Source: Lacrimispora xylanolytica (GTDB lineage: Bacteria > Bacillota > Clostridia > Lachnospirales > Lachnospiraceae). From it: a stretch of 64,000 nt of DNA. Below, piece by piece: positions 1 to 8,568 of the stretch. The stretch lies in contig NZ_CP113524.1 of assembly GCF_026723765.1 (NCBI RefSeq), forward strand, positions 1,225,001 to 1,289,000, in the 5' to 3' direction. Under the pieces are notes generated by a model. It worked only from the letters and a program-made list of their open reading frames with translations, was not told the DNA's origin and searched no databases. Within the stretch, counting starts at the first letter, position 1, and each line of letters opens with the position of its first letter. Made by a program: the position numbers and the translations under genes.

Positions 1-387
1 GTATCCCCGAATGCTACGGATAAAGATATTAAGGCATCCTATAGAAAGCTTGCCAAAAAGTATCACCCGGACGTAATAAAGGATGACCCGGAAGGAAACA
101 AAAAGATGTACGAGATTCAGGAGGCTTACAGCGTCCTGAGTGACGAAGAAAAGAGAAAGAAATACGATGCAGCCCTGGCCGGAGACAAGGAACGAGGCAA
201 AGAGGAAAGAAAAAGTGCCGAGTCTTCTAAGGCGGCTCCGGATATGAGCCAGTTTGAACGGTTCTTTGGCTTTCAGGCTGGAAAAGGTATGGAGACCTAC
301 CGGGGCACAGGAGGGAGCGCCAAAAAGAATGCCGGCCCAGTGAATCCGGATGATCTGTTTGCCGCTTTTTTCGGGACAAAAAAATAG
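1..387 (+). CDS. J-domain (DnaJ-like) protein, 5' end outside window
   Basis: The reading frame is open from base 1, so the N-terminus is missing. The visible part starts inside a J-domain: a basic helix II ([13 protein letters not shown]) carries the diagnostic HPD tripeptide, followed by helix III ([19 protein letters not shown]). About 75 residues of low-complexity sequence follow, with Gly/Phe-containing segments such as FERFFGF and DDLFAAFFG. There is no zinc-finger or substrate-binding domain, so this is a small J-protein rather than housekeeping DnaJ. J-domains stimulate the ATPase of Hsp70 partners. A divergent Hsp70-like ATPase is encoded in the same operon (4093-6567), and I infer that the two work as a dedicated pair. 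An internal ATG at 106 would cut off the HPD motif and is not the real start. Confidence 0.85.
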   Translation, partial: VSPNATDKDIKASYRKLAKKYHPDVIKDDPEGNKKMYEIQEAYSVLSDEEKRKKYDAALAGDKERGKEERKSAESSKAAPDMSQFERFFGFQAGKGMETYRGTGGSAKKNAGPVNPDDLFAAFFGTKK

Positions 388-406
388 GAAAGGAGCCGGA
401 TTGTAT

Positions 407-961
407 ATGGGACGGAAAAAAGCATTAAAAATCGGTTTTGATATTGCTATTTTAGTCAGCGTGGCATGTATTACTTTCCTGATTATCTACCGTGGAGGCT
501 ACCCCTTGTGGCTGAAAGTCCTGATTCTTTTATTCGGCCTGTCCGCCGCCGCAGATTTAACACTTCTCCTTGGAGGGAGAGGGTCTGTGAGGGAATATGA
601 AAGGGCAGTCTCATCCCATTCTTTAAAGGCAGGTCAGCTGGTGCTTTTAGATGAACATGACAAACCTTTAAAATCCTGGGATCTGGCTGGAAGAACGGCT
701 CTTATCATTGGAAAGAAGAATGACCAGGAGGACGTGGATGTAGACCTGACGGAATGCGAATACGGTACCTTCATCGATGATCTGCATGGGGTACTAAATT
801 ACTGTCTGGATTCCTGGTATATGGAGGATTTAGGTTCGACCAATGGAATTAAGATTAAAAAGGTAGAAGATGGCGGCTGTTATAAGGTAACGAACCGGCC
901 ATGCAAAGTTTCGGCGGGAGATGTGATTTATGTTGCCAATACCCGCCTCTTACTGACATAA
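407..961 (+). CDS. Membrane-anchored FHA-domain protein
   Basis: The start is set at ATG 407 because AAAGGAG lies about ten bases upstream; an earlier in-frame ATG at 350 sits inside the preceding gene and has no ribosome site. The 184-residue protein has two hydrophobic segments near the N-terminus (about residues 9-27 and 33-52). A cytoplasmic C-terminal FHA-like fold follows (about residues 95-184), with the conserved LGSTNG turn at the end of the phosphothreonine-binding face. FHA domains bind phosphothreonine peptides. In type VI secretion, an FHA protein is switched by a kinase/phosphatase pair. Two PP2C-like genes follow here, so a phospho-switch is a reasonable inference, although no kinase is visible in the window. 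Confidence 0.8.
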   Translation: MGRKKALKIGFDIAILVSVACITFLIIYRGGYPLWLKVLILLFGLSAAADLTLLLGGRGSVREYERAVSSHSLKAGQLVLLDEHDKPLKSWDLAGRTALIIGKKNDQEDVDVDLTECEYGTFIDDLHGVLNYCLDSWYMEDLGSTNGIKIKKVEDGGCYKVTNRPCKVSAGDVIYVANTRLLLT

Positions 962-984
962 GAACAAAGATTGGAGATTGATAC

Positions 985-1482
985 ATGAGCTTAGTAAGAT
1001 GCCCCAATGGACATGTTTTTAACGCAAGGCGTTACGGCAATACCTGCCCTTACTGCCAGATGAAGCTAAAGGAAGAGGCAGAAGAGAAGAAGCCCCTTGG
1101 ATTTGAGCCTGCCATGGAGCTTTTGGAGGAGGACATCCTTCCGGTCTGCGGCTGGCTGGTATGTATCTCAGGTGCAAGAGTTGGAATGGACTATAAGATC
1201 CACAGCGGAAAGAACTTTGTAGGCAGGGGAGATGATATGGACATCCAGATTCTGGGAGATAACGAGATTAACCGGAAAAACCATACCATTATAGTCTATG
1301 ACCAGAAAAAGAGAAATACCGTCATACTGCCTGGAGATGCGGCAGGACTTGCCTATTTAAATGAAGAGGCTGTTTATGTGCCTACCGAATTAAGGCCCTA
1401 CGACGTAATAGAGCTGGGGAAAAGCCGGTTCCTGTTTGTTCCCTTGTGCGGAGAAAATTTTGAATGGAATGATCAGAAATGA
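985..1482 (+). CDS. Zinc-ribbon plus FHA-domain protein
   Basis: This soluble 165-residue protein begins with a four-cysteine zinc-ribbon-like motif (CPNGH...CPYC, residues 6-24). After a short acidic linker comes an FHA-like beta-sandwich (about residues 55-155). The FHA core is recognisable from FVGRGDDMDIQI and the following INRKNHTIIVYD strand, where the usual S-x-x-H is replaced by NRKNH. It is the second FHA protein of the operon and overlaps the next phosphatase gene by ATGA, so the two are translationally coupled. A role as adaptor between a phosphorylated partner and the secretion apparatus is inferred only from family and neighbourhood. Confidence 0.75.
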   Translation: MSLVRCPNGHVFNARRYGNTCPYCQMKLKEEAEEKKPLGFEPAMELLEEDILPVCGWLVCISGARVGMDYKIHSGKNFVGRGDDMDIQILGDNEINRKNHTIIVYDQKKRNTVILPGDAAGLAYLNEEAVYVPTELRPYDVIELGKSRFLFVPLCGENFEWNDQK

Positions 1483-2339
1483 CGATGACGATATTAAGCG
1501 GACTGGGAGCTATATTATTCCTTTCTCTTTTAGGAAGAATTCTATTGTCTGCCAGTGAACATTTGAGCCAGGCTGGAAAGAATCACAAAGCGCTTGGCGG
1601 GGAAGCCGTGAGCCAGACCACGGGAGATCAGGAGATACAGGCAGATGTTGCTGAAATTATGAAAAGCCCGGCAGGAACTCTGGCAATTTTATCAGACGGA
1701 ATGGGACGGGCAAACACAGGAAAGGTATGTGCCGGGATTGCGGCAGATACTTTATTAGATGCTTACCGGTCCTATGAAGTTTTACAAAACCCGGAATATT
1801 TTTTTAAGACCTCCTTTCGTGAGGCCCACTCCCGGATTCAAAAGACCATTGGAGACCGCAGAGGAGGAGCCTGTTTAGCAGCTGTTTTTGTGAATGGCAA
1901 AACACTACATTACGGCCTGGCAGGTAACATTCGGGTGGCCCTTTTAAGAAACCAGGAGCTGATTCCCATAAGCAAAGGGCATACTCTTGATGTTCTTGCT
2001 CTTAACGCCTTTGATGATGGAGTCCTTACAAAATCGGAAACAGTCTGGACTATGGAGGAAAAACGAATCTGGAATTATCTTGGACTAGACGGTTTCCACG
2101 AGATTGAAGTCTGTGAGCCTCCCATACAGTTAAAGCCAGGTGATGTGATTGTGCTTCTTACAAAAGGAATTTATGAAGCGCTGTCCTGGGCGGACATGGA
2201 GGATATTCTTTTAAAGGACGATACCTTAAAGGAAAAAGCAGACTTAATGGTAATGGAAGCAGAAAAAAGAAAGGGTCTGGAAAAAGAAAATGGAAGCGTA
2301 CTGCTTCTAAAGGCGGAGGTACTTTATGAGAAGAATTAA
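1479..2339 (+). CDS. PP2C-family Ser/Thr phosphatase, membrane-anchored
   Basis: The 286-residue protein has one N-terminal transmembrane segment (about residues 4-23) followed by a PP2C/SpoIIE-type phosphatase fold. The metal-binding motif is intact as LAILSDGMGRANTGK (about residues 68-82), and the central strand pair reads GGACLAAVFVNGKTLHYGLAGN. The late acidic motif of classic PP2C enzymes is weak (LLTKGIYEAL instead of LxSDGL), so activity should not be taken for granted. PP2C enzymes dephosphorylate Ser/Thr residues in a Mn/Mg-dependent way. It overlaps the upstream FHA gene by four bases and the downstream PP2C gene by fourteen, so all three are probably made together and act on one phospho-signal. 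Confidence 0.8.
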   Translation: MTMTILSGLGAILFLSLLGRILLSASEHLSQAGKNHKALGGEAVSQTTGDQEIQADVAEIMKSPAGTLAILSDGMGRANTGKVCAGIAADTLLDAYRSYEVLQNPEYFFKTSFREAHSRIQKTIGDRRGGACLAAVFVNGKTLHYGLAGNIRVALLRNQELIPISKGHTLDVLALNAFDDGVLTKSETVWTMEEKRIWNYLGLDGFHEIEVCEPPIQLKPGDVIVLLTKGIYEALSWADMEDILLKDDTLKEKADLMVMEAEKRKGLEKENGSVLLLKAEVLYEKN

Positions 2340-4074
2340 TTCTGAATTCCGCACCCGGTATATTTCCGAAGAGGGGCAGAAGCTGACAAACCGGGATTAC
2401 TTTGGTTATGTGGAAATGGATGATTATGCCTGTTACATATTAGCAGACAGCCTGGATGGAGAGCTTCAGACCAACAGCGCCAGGTTTGTAGTGGAGAGCT
2501 TAATCCGAAGCTTTGTGGAAGGACCTTCTATGAAGACTTCGAGGCTTAAGCATTATATGAATCAGGCTCATAAAGAACTTCTAAAGCAGCGGGGCGGAAT
2601 GCACTTAAAAGCATCGGTTACCATGGTAGTGACCGATTACAAAAAGCTATGTTATTGTTACGCAGGAAACAGCCGGTTCTATCTCATCCGAAATGCCAGG
2701 CTGCTCTTAAAATCAACAGACCAGTCCCTGACACAGAATCTTCTGAAAGAAGACACCATCACCTTAGATCAGGCAGCTGCTCATGAGGAACGAAATAACC
2801 TTTATTCCTTTCTGGGAGACAGAGGACAGCCGGAAATCCTGGTATCAAAAAAGATCCCGTTGGAAAATGGAGACAGCTTTGCCCTTCTTACCAGAGGAGC
2901 CTGGGAAAATTTAAGGGAAGAAGAATTTTTAGAGATATCAAAGGACGCTACGGAACCAGAGGAGATTTTAGAAAAAGCAGAAGACTTGATTTTAGGAAGG
3001 CAGGAGACGGAAGAGGTAGACAATTACAGCCTTGCTGTCACCTTTATTGACAAGGTCTACCAGTCTCCCAAGAAAAAAATCACAGCTAAAAAGGTCCTGA
3101 TGGTCGCTATTCCCGTGATTTTGATTATTGGAGGAGTCAGTCTTGGATTGTATCTTAAAAACCGCAGCGTGAAGCAAAAGGAAGAGAGTCTGGAGCATCA
3201 TCTAAGCAGCGGTCAGGAATATTTAAGATATGACAATTATCAAAAGGCATCTGAAGATTACAAAGAGGCAAAGAAACTGGCTGACAGCTTAAAGAAAAAG
3301 GACTTGTCAAAGGAAGCAGACCGTTATCAGAAGCTATCCGAACAGATTATCCTTTCTGATGGAGTCATGAGCGCAGGAGATTATAAAAAGGCGCAGGATC
3401 TTTACTTAACGGCTAGAGAACTTTCTAAGGAAGCTGGAAATGCAGGTAAAAAGTATATTGAGAGCCAGCTGACCCAGACCAGAGATTATATTGATGTGTT
3501 TGATTTAATTGAGGAAGGCCAGCAAAAGGAAGGATACGGAGATGTAAAGGGAGCAGTTGATTCCTATCGTAAGGCAAGAGACAAAGCAGCGGCTCTTTAT
3601 TTTACCGATGGAAAAGAAGATGCTATGAAAAAGCAGGCGGCCCTGGAAGAAAAGCTTGAAAAGGACAGTCAGAAAACAGAGGCAGCGGCAGCGGCAGCCA
3701 AAGAGGAGTCCCAGGCGGCAAAGGATAAGGAAGACGAATCCAAGCAGGCAGACGAAGACAAGGCAAAAAAAGAAGAAGAGGAACAGCGGGAGCTTGAAAA
3801 CCAACAAAAGCTCAATGATCAGAAGAATGCCATAGACTTGGAAAACAAGGCCAACGAGCTTTTTGCAGAAGGAAAATATGAAAGTGCAATCACCTATTAT
3901 AAGACGGCACAGTCCATATACACCCGTTTGGAGATGACGGAGCTGGCAGACGGAATCAATGGAAAGATAAAGGCTGCAAAGACTGCCATAAAAGAAGAAA
4001 AACAGGAAACTGCCGAAGATGAAAGTACTGGGGAGTATGGCCCGGGAGCTAGTAAAAAAAAGTCCGAAAAATAA
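2326..4074 (+). CDS. PP2C-like domain, transmembrane helix and TPR-like C-terminus
   Basis: The 582-residue protein has a PP2C-like domain (about residues 1-245), one transmembrane helix (about 258-278), and a long Lys/Glu/Ala-rich C-terminal half with helical repeats of the form GQEYLRYDNYQKASEDYKEA and LFAEGKYESAITYYKTAQ. Those repeats look like TPR units separated by a coiled coil. The metal motif is altered: the usual DGMG reads ADSLDGE, keeping the first Asp but shifting the Gly. It may therefore be a pseudophosphatase that senses rather than hydrolyses. With a cytoplasmic phosphatase fold, the TPR half would lie outside the membrane, where it could touch envelope or apparatus components; this topology is inferred. 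The start is supported by GGAGG seven bases upstream. Confidence 0.75.
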   Translation: MRRINSEFRTRYISEEGQKLTNRDYFGYVEMDDYACYILADSLDGELQTNSARFVVESLIRSFVEGPSMKTSRLKHYMNQAHKELLKQRGGMHLKASVTMVVTDYKKLCYCYAGNSRFYLIRNARLLLKSTDQSLTQNLLKEDTITLDQAAAHEERNNLYSFLGDRGQPEILVSKKIPLENGDSFALLTRGAWENLREEEFLEISKDATEPEEILEKAEDLILGRQETEEVDNYSLAVTFIDKVYQSPKKKITAKKVLMVAIPVILIIGGVSLGLYLKNRSVKQKEESLEHHLSSGQEYLRYDNYQKASEDYKEAKKLADSLKKKDLSKEADRYQKLSEQIILSDGVMSAGDYKKAQDLYLTARELSKEAGNAGKKYIESQLTQTRDYIDVFDLIEEGQQKEGYGDVKGAVDSYRKARDKAAALYFTDGKEDAMKKQAALEEKLEKDSQKTEAAAAAAKEESQAAKDKEDESKQADEDKAKKEEEEQRELENQQKLNDQKNAIDLENKANELFAEGKYESAITYYKTAQSIYTRLEMTELADGINGKIKAAKTAIKEEKQETAEDESTGEYGPGASKKKSEK

Positions 4075-4092
4075 CGAAGCGAGGAAATGCAC

Positions 4093-6567
4093 ATGAGCCG
4101 ATATACCTATACCTTACATCCGGGAAAGACGGAGCCGGAAAAGGGTACCTATAAAAAAAGCAAACTGGAAAAGATGACGACGTTTCAGTTAAGGGAGATA
4201 TGCCGGATGGAAAAGCTGGTTATGCCATCGGGAAATTCCATGGACCGGGAAGGTCTTTTGCGTCTGATCATGCGGTTTCGGGGACAGAAGGATTATCGGC
4301 ATATAGAAGAAAACCTGGAAGGCGGAATTTCGCGCCTGCAGGATTATTTTGACCAGAATTACATAGAAATCAGCTCCAGCTCGGAGGTCATCATACCTGG
4401 TACTATTATTTTATATGAGGGAACCGGGTTAAATGAGCTGGATCAGTATAAGGTGAAATCTGATATAGAGCTGTACGAGGGAAACCTCCTGTTAGTGGAT
4501 GAAAATCTTCAGGTCTATACCTGTTTCTATCTAAAGGAAATAGAAGGTACCTGGAATTTGTTTCAGGGAGTCAATATGCCTGTAAAATCCTTATCAAAGC
4601 ACCAGTATTCCGTTCTTTATTTTCCAAATGAGAGAGATTCCGAATTTCTTTACGACTGTTACCAGGGAAGCCTAAAAAATATTCCTGGCCGCATGGAAGC
4701 CATTCGAATTCCCCTTCTAAATATTGAAGTGAGAGAAGTCACAGACACAGACCTTCCGCTTGTCATTGACTTTGGAAGCTCCAATACTACCATGGGAATC
4801 TGCCTTCCAGATGGAACCACAAAGATTGCAAAGGCCGGAAACGGCAATATTATTCCAAGTGTCATCGGTGTGGAGGAAAAAGAAGAAGGCAGTCATGGAT
4901 TTTTATTCGGATATGATGCTTTGACTCTGGAAAAGCAGAATTACCAGGATGAAGATGTTCCTGTATTTTTCGATATAAAGCGGTGGGTCAGTGACCCTGA
5001 CCGGCTGGAGGGGGTCATTTTAAAGAGCGGCTTCAAGTATCAGATTCCAAGAAGAGATATGCTGAGAGCTTATTTAGAATATTTAATGGACCTTGCAAAG
5101 CAGCAGTTTAAGTGCCGGTTTCAGAACATTCAGTTTTTAGCTCCCATCCGCCAGAAAGAGAAATTCCAGGAACTGTTTAAAGAGCTGCTTCCCGAATACA
5201 GTGTAAATTGTGAGCTTGATGAAGGTATGGCAGTCCTCTTTAATACCATTCATGGAATGATCCGGAACAATCAGTATGAAAGAGGCCGCTGGTATCAGGC
5301 ACTGATCATCGACTGCGGAGGCGGCACCACGGACCTTACCTCAGGAAGGTTCCTGATTGATAACAGCCGGATTTCCTACACCATTAACTTAGAGACCCGT
5401 TATGAAAATGGGGACACTAATTTTGGAGGCAATAACTTAACCTTCCGCATTCTGCAGATGCTGAAAATTAAGATTGCCAGGGCTCTATCCTATGCATCTG
5501 AGGAACGAAGCGAGCTGCTTTTTGATGGAGAAGGCTTTGAAGGAGTAAAGGACTCTTATGAAAGGGCGGAATCCATTTTGCCCACTCGTTTTAAAGAGTA
5601 TGAGGAAAAGAGCAGAGATGAGTATTTTCGGGTGAAAAATAATTATTATTATCTGTTTCAGCTTGCGGAGGAAGTAAAAAAGTCCTTCTTTCAGGCGAAA
5701 TTTCAGTACGAGCTATTAATTAATTCTGATAAAAACCATCTAAATCATGAGATGTTTTTAGATAAATGGAAGCTATCCATCCGAGAGGGATCAGGACTCG
5801 CTCATATGGATCAGGATATTTGCTTTCCCCTTTATTTAAATGAAATTGAATCCGTGCTCCAGCCGGATATTTATCATGTAATGGAGCGCTTTCTGGATCA
5901 GAAGTTTGAACAGGGAGAGCTTCAGGAATACGAAATGCTAAAGCTGACCGGACAATCCTGTAAATCAAAGCTGTTTACAGAGGCCTTAAAGCAGTACGTT
6001 CCAGGTAAGCTGATCCAGAGCACAAAAAGGGAAGGAGACGATGCAGCACTGAAGATGTGCTGTCTCGAGGGGGCACTGGCCTACTTTATGGATTGCAAAC
6101 GTGGCTATATGAAGGTGAATCAGGATTATCAGGTAAGGGCCCTTCCTTATGAGATTATGGCCTATACCCACGAGAACCAGGAGAAAATCCTCATCCGCAG
6201 TCTGGATGAGGAAGACCACATTGGTTGTATCTCCAGGTTTATGGTAGGAAAACAGCTGGATCTTTACTTAAGCGATGAAAAAGGAAAACGCTTAAAAGCC
6301 TATTATTTTGTATACAATACCGAAGAATTTACAAGAACCACCCAGGAAGAGATTGACAGAGAGTATGCAGGAAGCGTCATTCAGGAAGAGACGGATACCA
6401 TCTTAGAAGGAGAGATGAAATTCTTTGTATGGGTATCCAGGAAACGCTGGGGCTTTCTGGTACTGCCGGTTCTTCGGGAAAATGAAGTACTTTATAAGGG
6501 GAAAGAAACCTTCTTTGATTTTGAGGATGATACCTGGGAAGAGAACTTTTTTGACGGGAGGAAATAG
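4093..6567 (+). CDS. Divergent Hsp70/actin-fold ATPase
   Basis: The start is placed at the second ATG (4093), because GAGGAA abuts the first ATG (4087) and is correctly spaced only for the second. The 824-residue protein has a unique N-terminal region (about residues 1-220) that includes a helix-turn-helix stretch resembling a SAP motif (residues ~25-60). An Hsp70/actin-type ATPase core follows: phosphate-1 loop VIDFGSSNTTMGI (~222-234), phosphate-2 loop IIDCGGGTTDLTSG (~404-417) and adenosine loop LTGQSCKS (~617). The C-terminal ~160 residues are beta-rich and do not look like a standard substrate-binding domain. It is encoded with a J-domain protein, so a dedicated chaperone or remodelling role for the injection apparatus is plausible. 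It is not housekeeping DnaK. Confidence 0.8.
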   Translation: MSRYTYTLHPGKTEPEKGTYKKSKLEKMTTFQLREICRMEKLVMPSGNSMDREGLLRLIMRFRGQKDYRHIEENLEGGISRLQDYFDQNYIEISSSSEVIIPGTIILYEGTGLNELDQYKVKSDIELYEGNLLLVDENLQVYTCFYLKEIEGTWNLFQGVNMPVKSLSKHQYSVLYFPNERDSEFLYDCYQGSLKNIPGRMEAIRIPLLNIEVREVTDTDLPLVIDFGSSNTTMGICLPDGTTKIAKAGNGNIIPSVIGVEEKEEGSHGFLFGYDALTLEKQNYQDEDVPVFFDIKRWVSDPDRLEGVILKSGFKYQIPRRDMLRAYLEYLMDLAKQQFKCRFQNIQFLAPIRQKEKFQELFKELLPEYSVNCELDEGMAVLFNTIHGMIRNNQYERGRWYQALIIDCGGGTTDLTSGRFLIDNSRISYTINLETRYENGDTNFGGNNLTFRILQMLKIKIARALSYASEERSELLFDGEGFEGVKDSYERAESILPTRFKEYEEKSRDEYFRVKNNYYYLFQLAEEVKKSFFQAKFQYELLINSDKNHLNHEMFLDKWKLSIREGSGLAHMDQDICFPLYLNEIESVLQPDIYHVMERFLDQKFEQGELQEYEMLKLTGQSCKSKLFTEALKQYVPGKLIQSTKREGDDAALKMCCLEGALAYFMDCKRGYMKVNQDYQVRALPYEIMAYTHENQEKILIRSLDEEDHIGCISRFMVGKQLDLYLSDEKGKRLKAYYFVYNTEEFTRTTQEEIDREYAGSVIQEETDTILEGEMKFFVWVSRKRWGFLVLPVLRENEVLYKGKETFFDFEDDTWEENFFDGRK

Positions 6568-6572
6568 CTTTA

Positions 6573-7862
6573 ATGGACCAGATCGAAGAGATGAAGGCAA
6601 TGATCCGGGAGGAAATTCAGTCCATTGGTGATCTAAAGGAGAGGATTACCTTTAAAAATCTGATGGAGGGAGTATTCTTGGAGCTATATGAGACCAATAT
6701 CCGAATGTATCAAATGCTGGAAGAACGGGTCATGAATGACCTGGTATATGATATCAACCGCTACTTAATCCGCACAGGTCTTATGGAACGGTCATATCTT
6801 GACCAGTCCCACCACTTAATGTCACCTATGTGGGCCGAAGATATGGAAACCCCTGTTTATGAAATTGCGGATGTGAGAAAGAAACTCAAAGAGGAGGGGA
6901 AATTTCGGGTGGCAACCGTATTTCTCCAATGTGACGCTCTGGAAGTGAGAGAGGTATTTAAAAACCAGGAAGGCTTTACGGGAATCTTAAAAGCAGGAAA
7001 AGAGTACCCCGTAGAGATCCATCTGGAGCCAAGCAAACGTTACCTAGACAAACTGGAGCACTTATACCATCTGTTTATGAAGAATGGGATTCCCTGGAAA
7101 ACACTAAATGCCCCTTATCTGTTTAAAATGGCGGATATATGTATCACTGCAATCCCAGATGAGGCAGCTGATGATGAGCCAGTCACTAATTTTGGCGGAG
7201 ATTTTGGGGAATACAACCGATTTGTCCATTACGATATGATTCCAATCTGGAACGTTTGGCATCTTAAACTGGAAAGCGTTGGCTTTCCAGTGGCCTGCAG
7301 GGATCATGAAAATTATGAGCACGTGATTTCCATTCGGGACTATGGCAGCGGTCATGCCTATCTGGTGGAAGAAAAGGCAGGAATCCGCAGTGTAAGACAG
7401 AGTGGGGAAAAGCTTCTTGTCACTGGTAAGGTAGCCAATGCCAAAAAGTGGGATGTTTATATGATTCGCGGAGGCACGGATCACAGAATCGACCGCTATA
7501 CGTATCCGGTTATGGAGAATTTGAGAAAAGACGGATTTGCCGAACGGTTCCAGGGAAAAACAGGGCAGATGGTAAAGACAAAGGGAGAGCTTGAGCGGTT
7601 TATCCGTGGATTTGGCCTTGAAGAGTACATAGAATATCAGGATTGCGTGCTGGAAGAAGAGAATGGGGAACAGCAGGAAACTTATCCCATGAACTTTTTC
7701 ATGGAAGATGAGATCAGAGACCGGAAGGGAAAGAAAAGACTTTTAATCTATTTTAAGCCAAGGGGAAAGGAGCGGTGGCTCCTAAGAGATCTGGCGAGCT
7801 TTGTCACCTCAGAGGTACAGGAATTATACCCGGAATATGAATGCGGAGGAAAGCTTGTATGA
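6573..7862 (+). CDS. Unassigned operon protein, possible baseplate component
   Basis: I do not recognise the family. The 429-residue protein is soluble, with no signal peptide or membrane segment. It begins with a helical region (about residues 1-75), followed by a long mixed alpha/beta part with many aromatic residues, and an NFGGDFGEYNRFVHYD stretch near residues 205-220. It starts six bases after the Hsp70-like gene and overlaps the next gene by ATGA, so it is a core operon member. Its place between the regulatory genes and the VgrG genes fits a structural or assembly protein of the injection machine. This is position-based inference only. Confidence 0.6.
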   Translation: MDQIEEMKAMIREEIQSIGDLKERITFKNLMEGVFLELYETNIRMYQMLEERVMNDLVYDINRYLIRTGLMERSYLDQSHHLMSPMWAEDMETPVYEIADVRKKLKEEGKFRVATVFLQCDALEVREVFKNQEGFTGILKAGKEYPVEIHLEPSKRYLDKLEHLYHLFMKNGIPWKTLNAPYLFKMADICITAIPDEAADDEPVTNFGGDFGEYNRFVHYDMIPIWNVWHLKLESVGFPVACRDHENYEHVISIRDYGSGHAYLVEEKAGIRSVRQSGEKLLVTGKVANAKKWDVYMIRGGTDHRIDRYTYPVMENLRKDGFAERFQGKTGQMVKTKGELERFIRGFGLEEYIEYQDCVLEEENGEQQETYPMNFFMEDEIRDRKGKKRLLIYFKPRGKERWLLRDLASFVTSEVQELYPEYECGGKLV

Positions 7863-8554
7863 ACTATTTATGGGAAGTGATGCTAAAGCTGAGAGAGCAG
7901 GGTTTACCGGAGCATTCCATACGTTACCAGATGCCAGATGAATTCAGCGCCTATATGGAACTGGCCATGCCGTATTTAAACCAGGAATCTATAGAAGAAA
8001 ATGTCGTGGTAGAAATTAATCCATATTATCGGTTTTATCATATTTTTAAAGATTTTTTCCGACCGGATCTGGAGGAGTTTCCAAAGCTTCGGGAAAATCT
8101 CTTTCATCTGATCTTTCACATGCTGGCACAAAACGATGCTCTGTCCGGGATGACAAGAGAAGAATATTATAAAAAGCTTTTGTACGAGGATTTTATGGGA
8201 GATGCATTTGGATCAGATGCCAGGGAAGCCATAGCTTTATTCAGCCGGGATGAAAGAGAGTTTATACTGAGCGGACTGTTAAAGCAGTATGAGACCGGAA
8301 GTTCTCTGGATATTTTCAAGGACATGATGGAAACTCTGATTCCAAATAACATTGTGTATCTAAGCAATCAGAATTCCTTTGAACTACTGGTTTATATCGG
8401 CAGGAAAAAGGACAAAGTTCTGGAAGATAAAATGAGATTTTTAATTAAGATGTTTGTGGAGATTCCATATCACGTAGAAATATATTATGAGTATCACTTT
8501 GGAATCATGGGCATGGAAGAGACCATGTCCATGGATGAAATTATTTTGTGCTGA
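7859..8554 (+). CDS. Unassigned operon protein, helical
   Basis: The start is ATG 7859, overlapping the upstream stop as ATGA and preceded by GGAGGAAAG; an earlier ATG at 7841 lies before that ribosome site. The 231-residue product is rich in Phe, Tyr, Glu and Lys, is predicted mostly helical, and has no membrane segment or signal peptide. Recognisable blocks are YRFYHIFKDFFRPDLEEF (~residues 50-67) and VEIPYHVEIYYEYHFG near the C-terminus. No family is assigned. The tight coupling to the preceding gene suggests that the two proteins act together, perhaps as a complex in the apparatus baseplate. Confidence 0.6.
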   Translation: MNYLWEVMLKLREQGLPEHSIRYQMPDEFSAYMELAMPYLNQESIEENVVVEINPYYRFYHIFKDFFRPDLEEFPKLRENLFHLIFHMLAQNDALSGMTREEYYKKLLYEDFMGDAFGSDAREAIALFSRDEREFILSGLLKQYETGSSLDIFKDMMETLIPNNIVYLSNQNSFELLVYIGRKKDKVLEDKMRFLIKMFVEIPYHVEIYYEYHFGIMGMEETMSMDEIILC

Positions 8555-8568
8555 CGGAGGAAAAGGGA

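Noticed and set aside
350-406. Extended N-terminus of the first FHA protein from ATG 350
   Set aside because: It overlaps the J-domain gene and has no ribosome site; AAAGGAG fits ATG 407.
407-2339. Type VII (ESX/LXG) secretion because of FHA proteins
   Set aside because: No FtsK-like ATPase, WXG100 or LXG protein is present; VgrG and PAAR-like proteins point to a contractile system.
3505-4092. Long minus-strand frame rich in Phe, Leu and Cys
   Set aside because: It is the antisense of the Lys/Glu-rich coiled-coil part of the PP2C/TPR gene, a common artefact of A-rich coding DNA.
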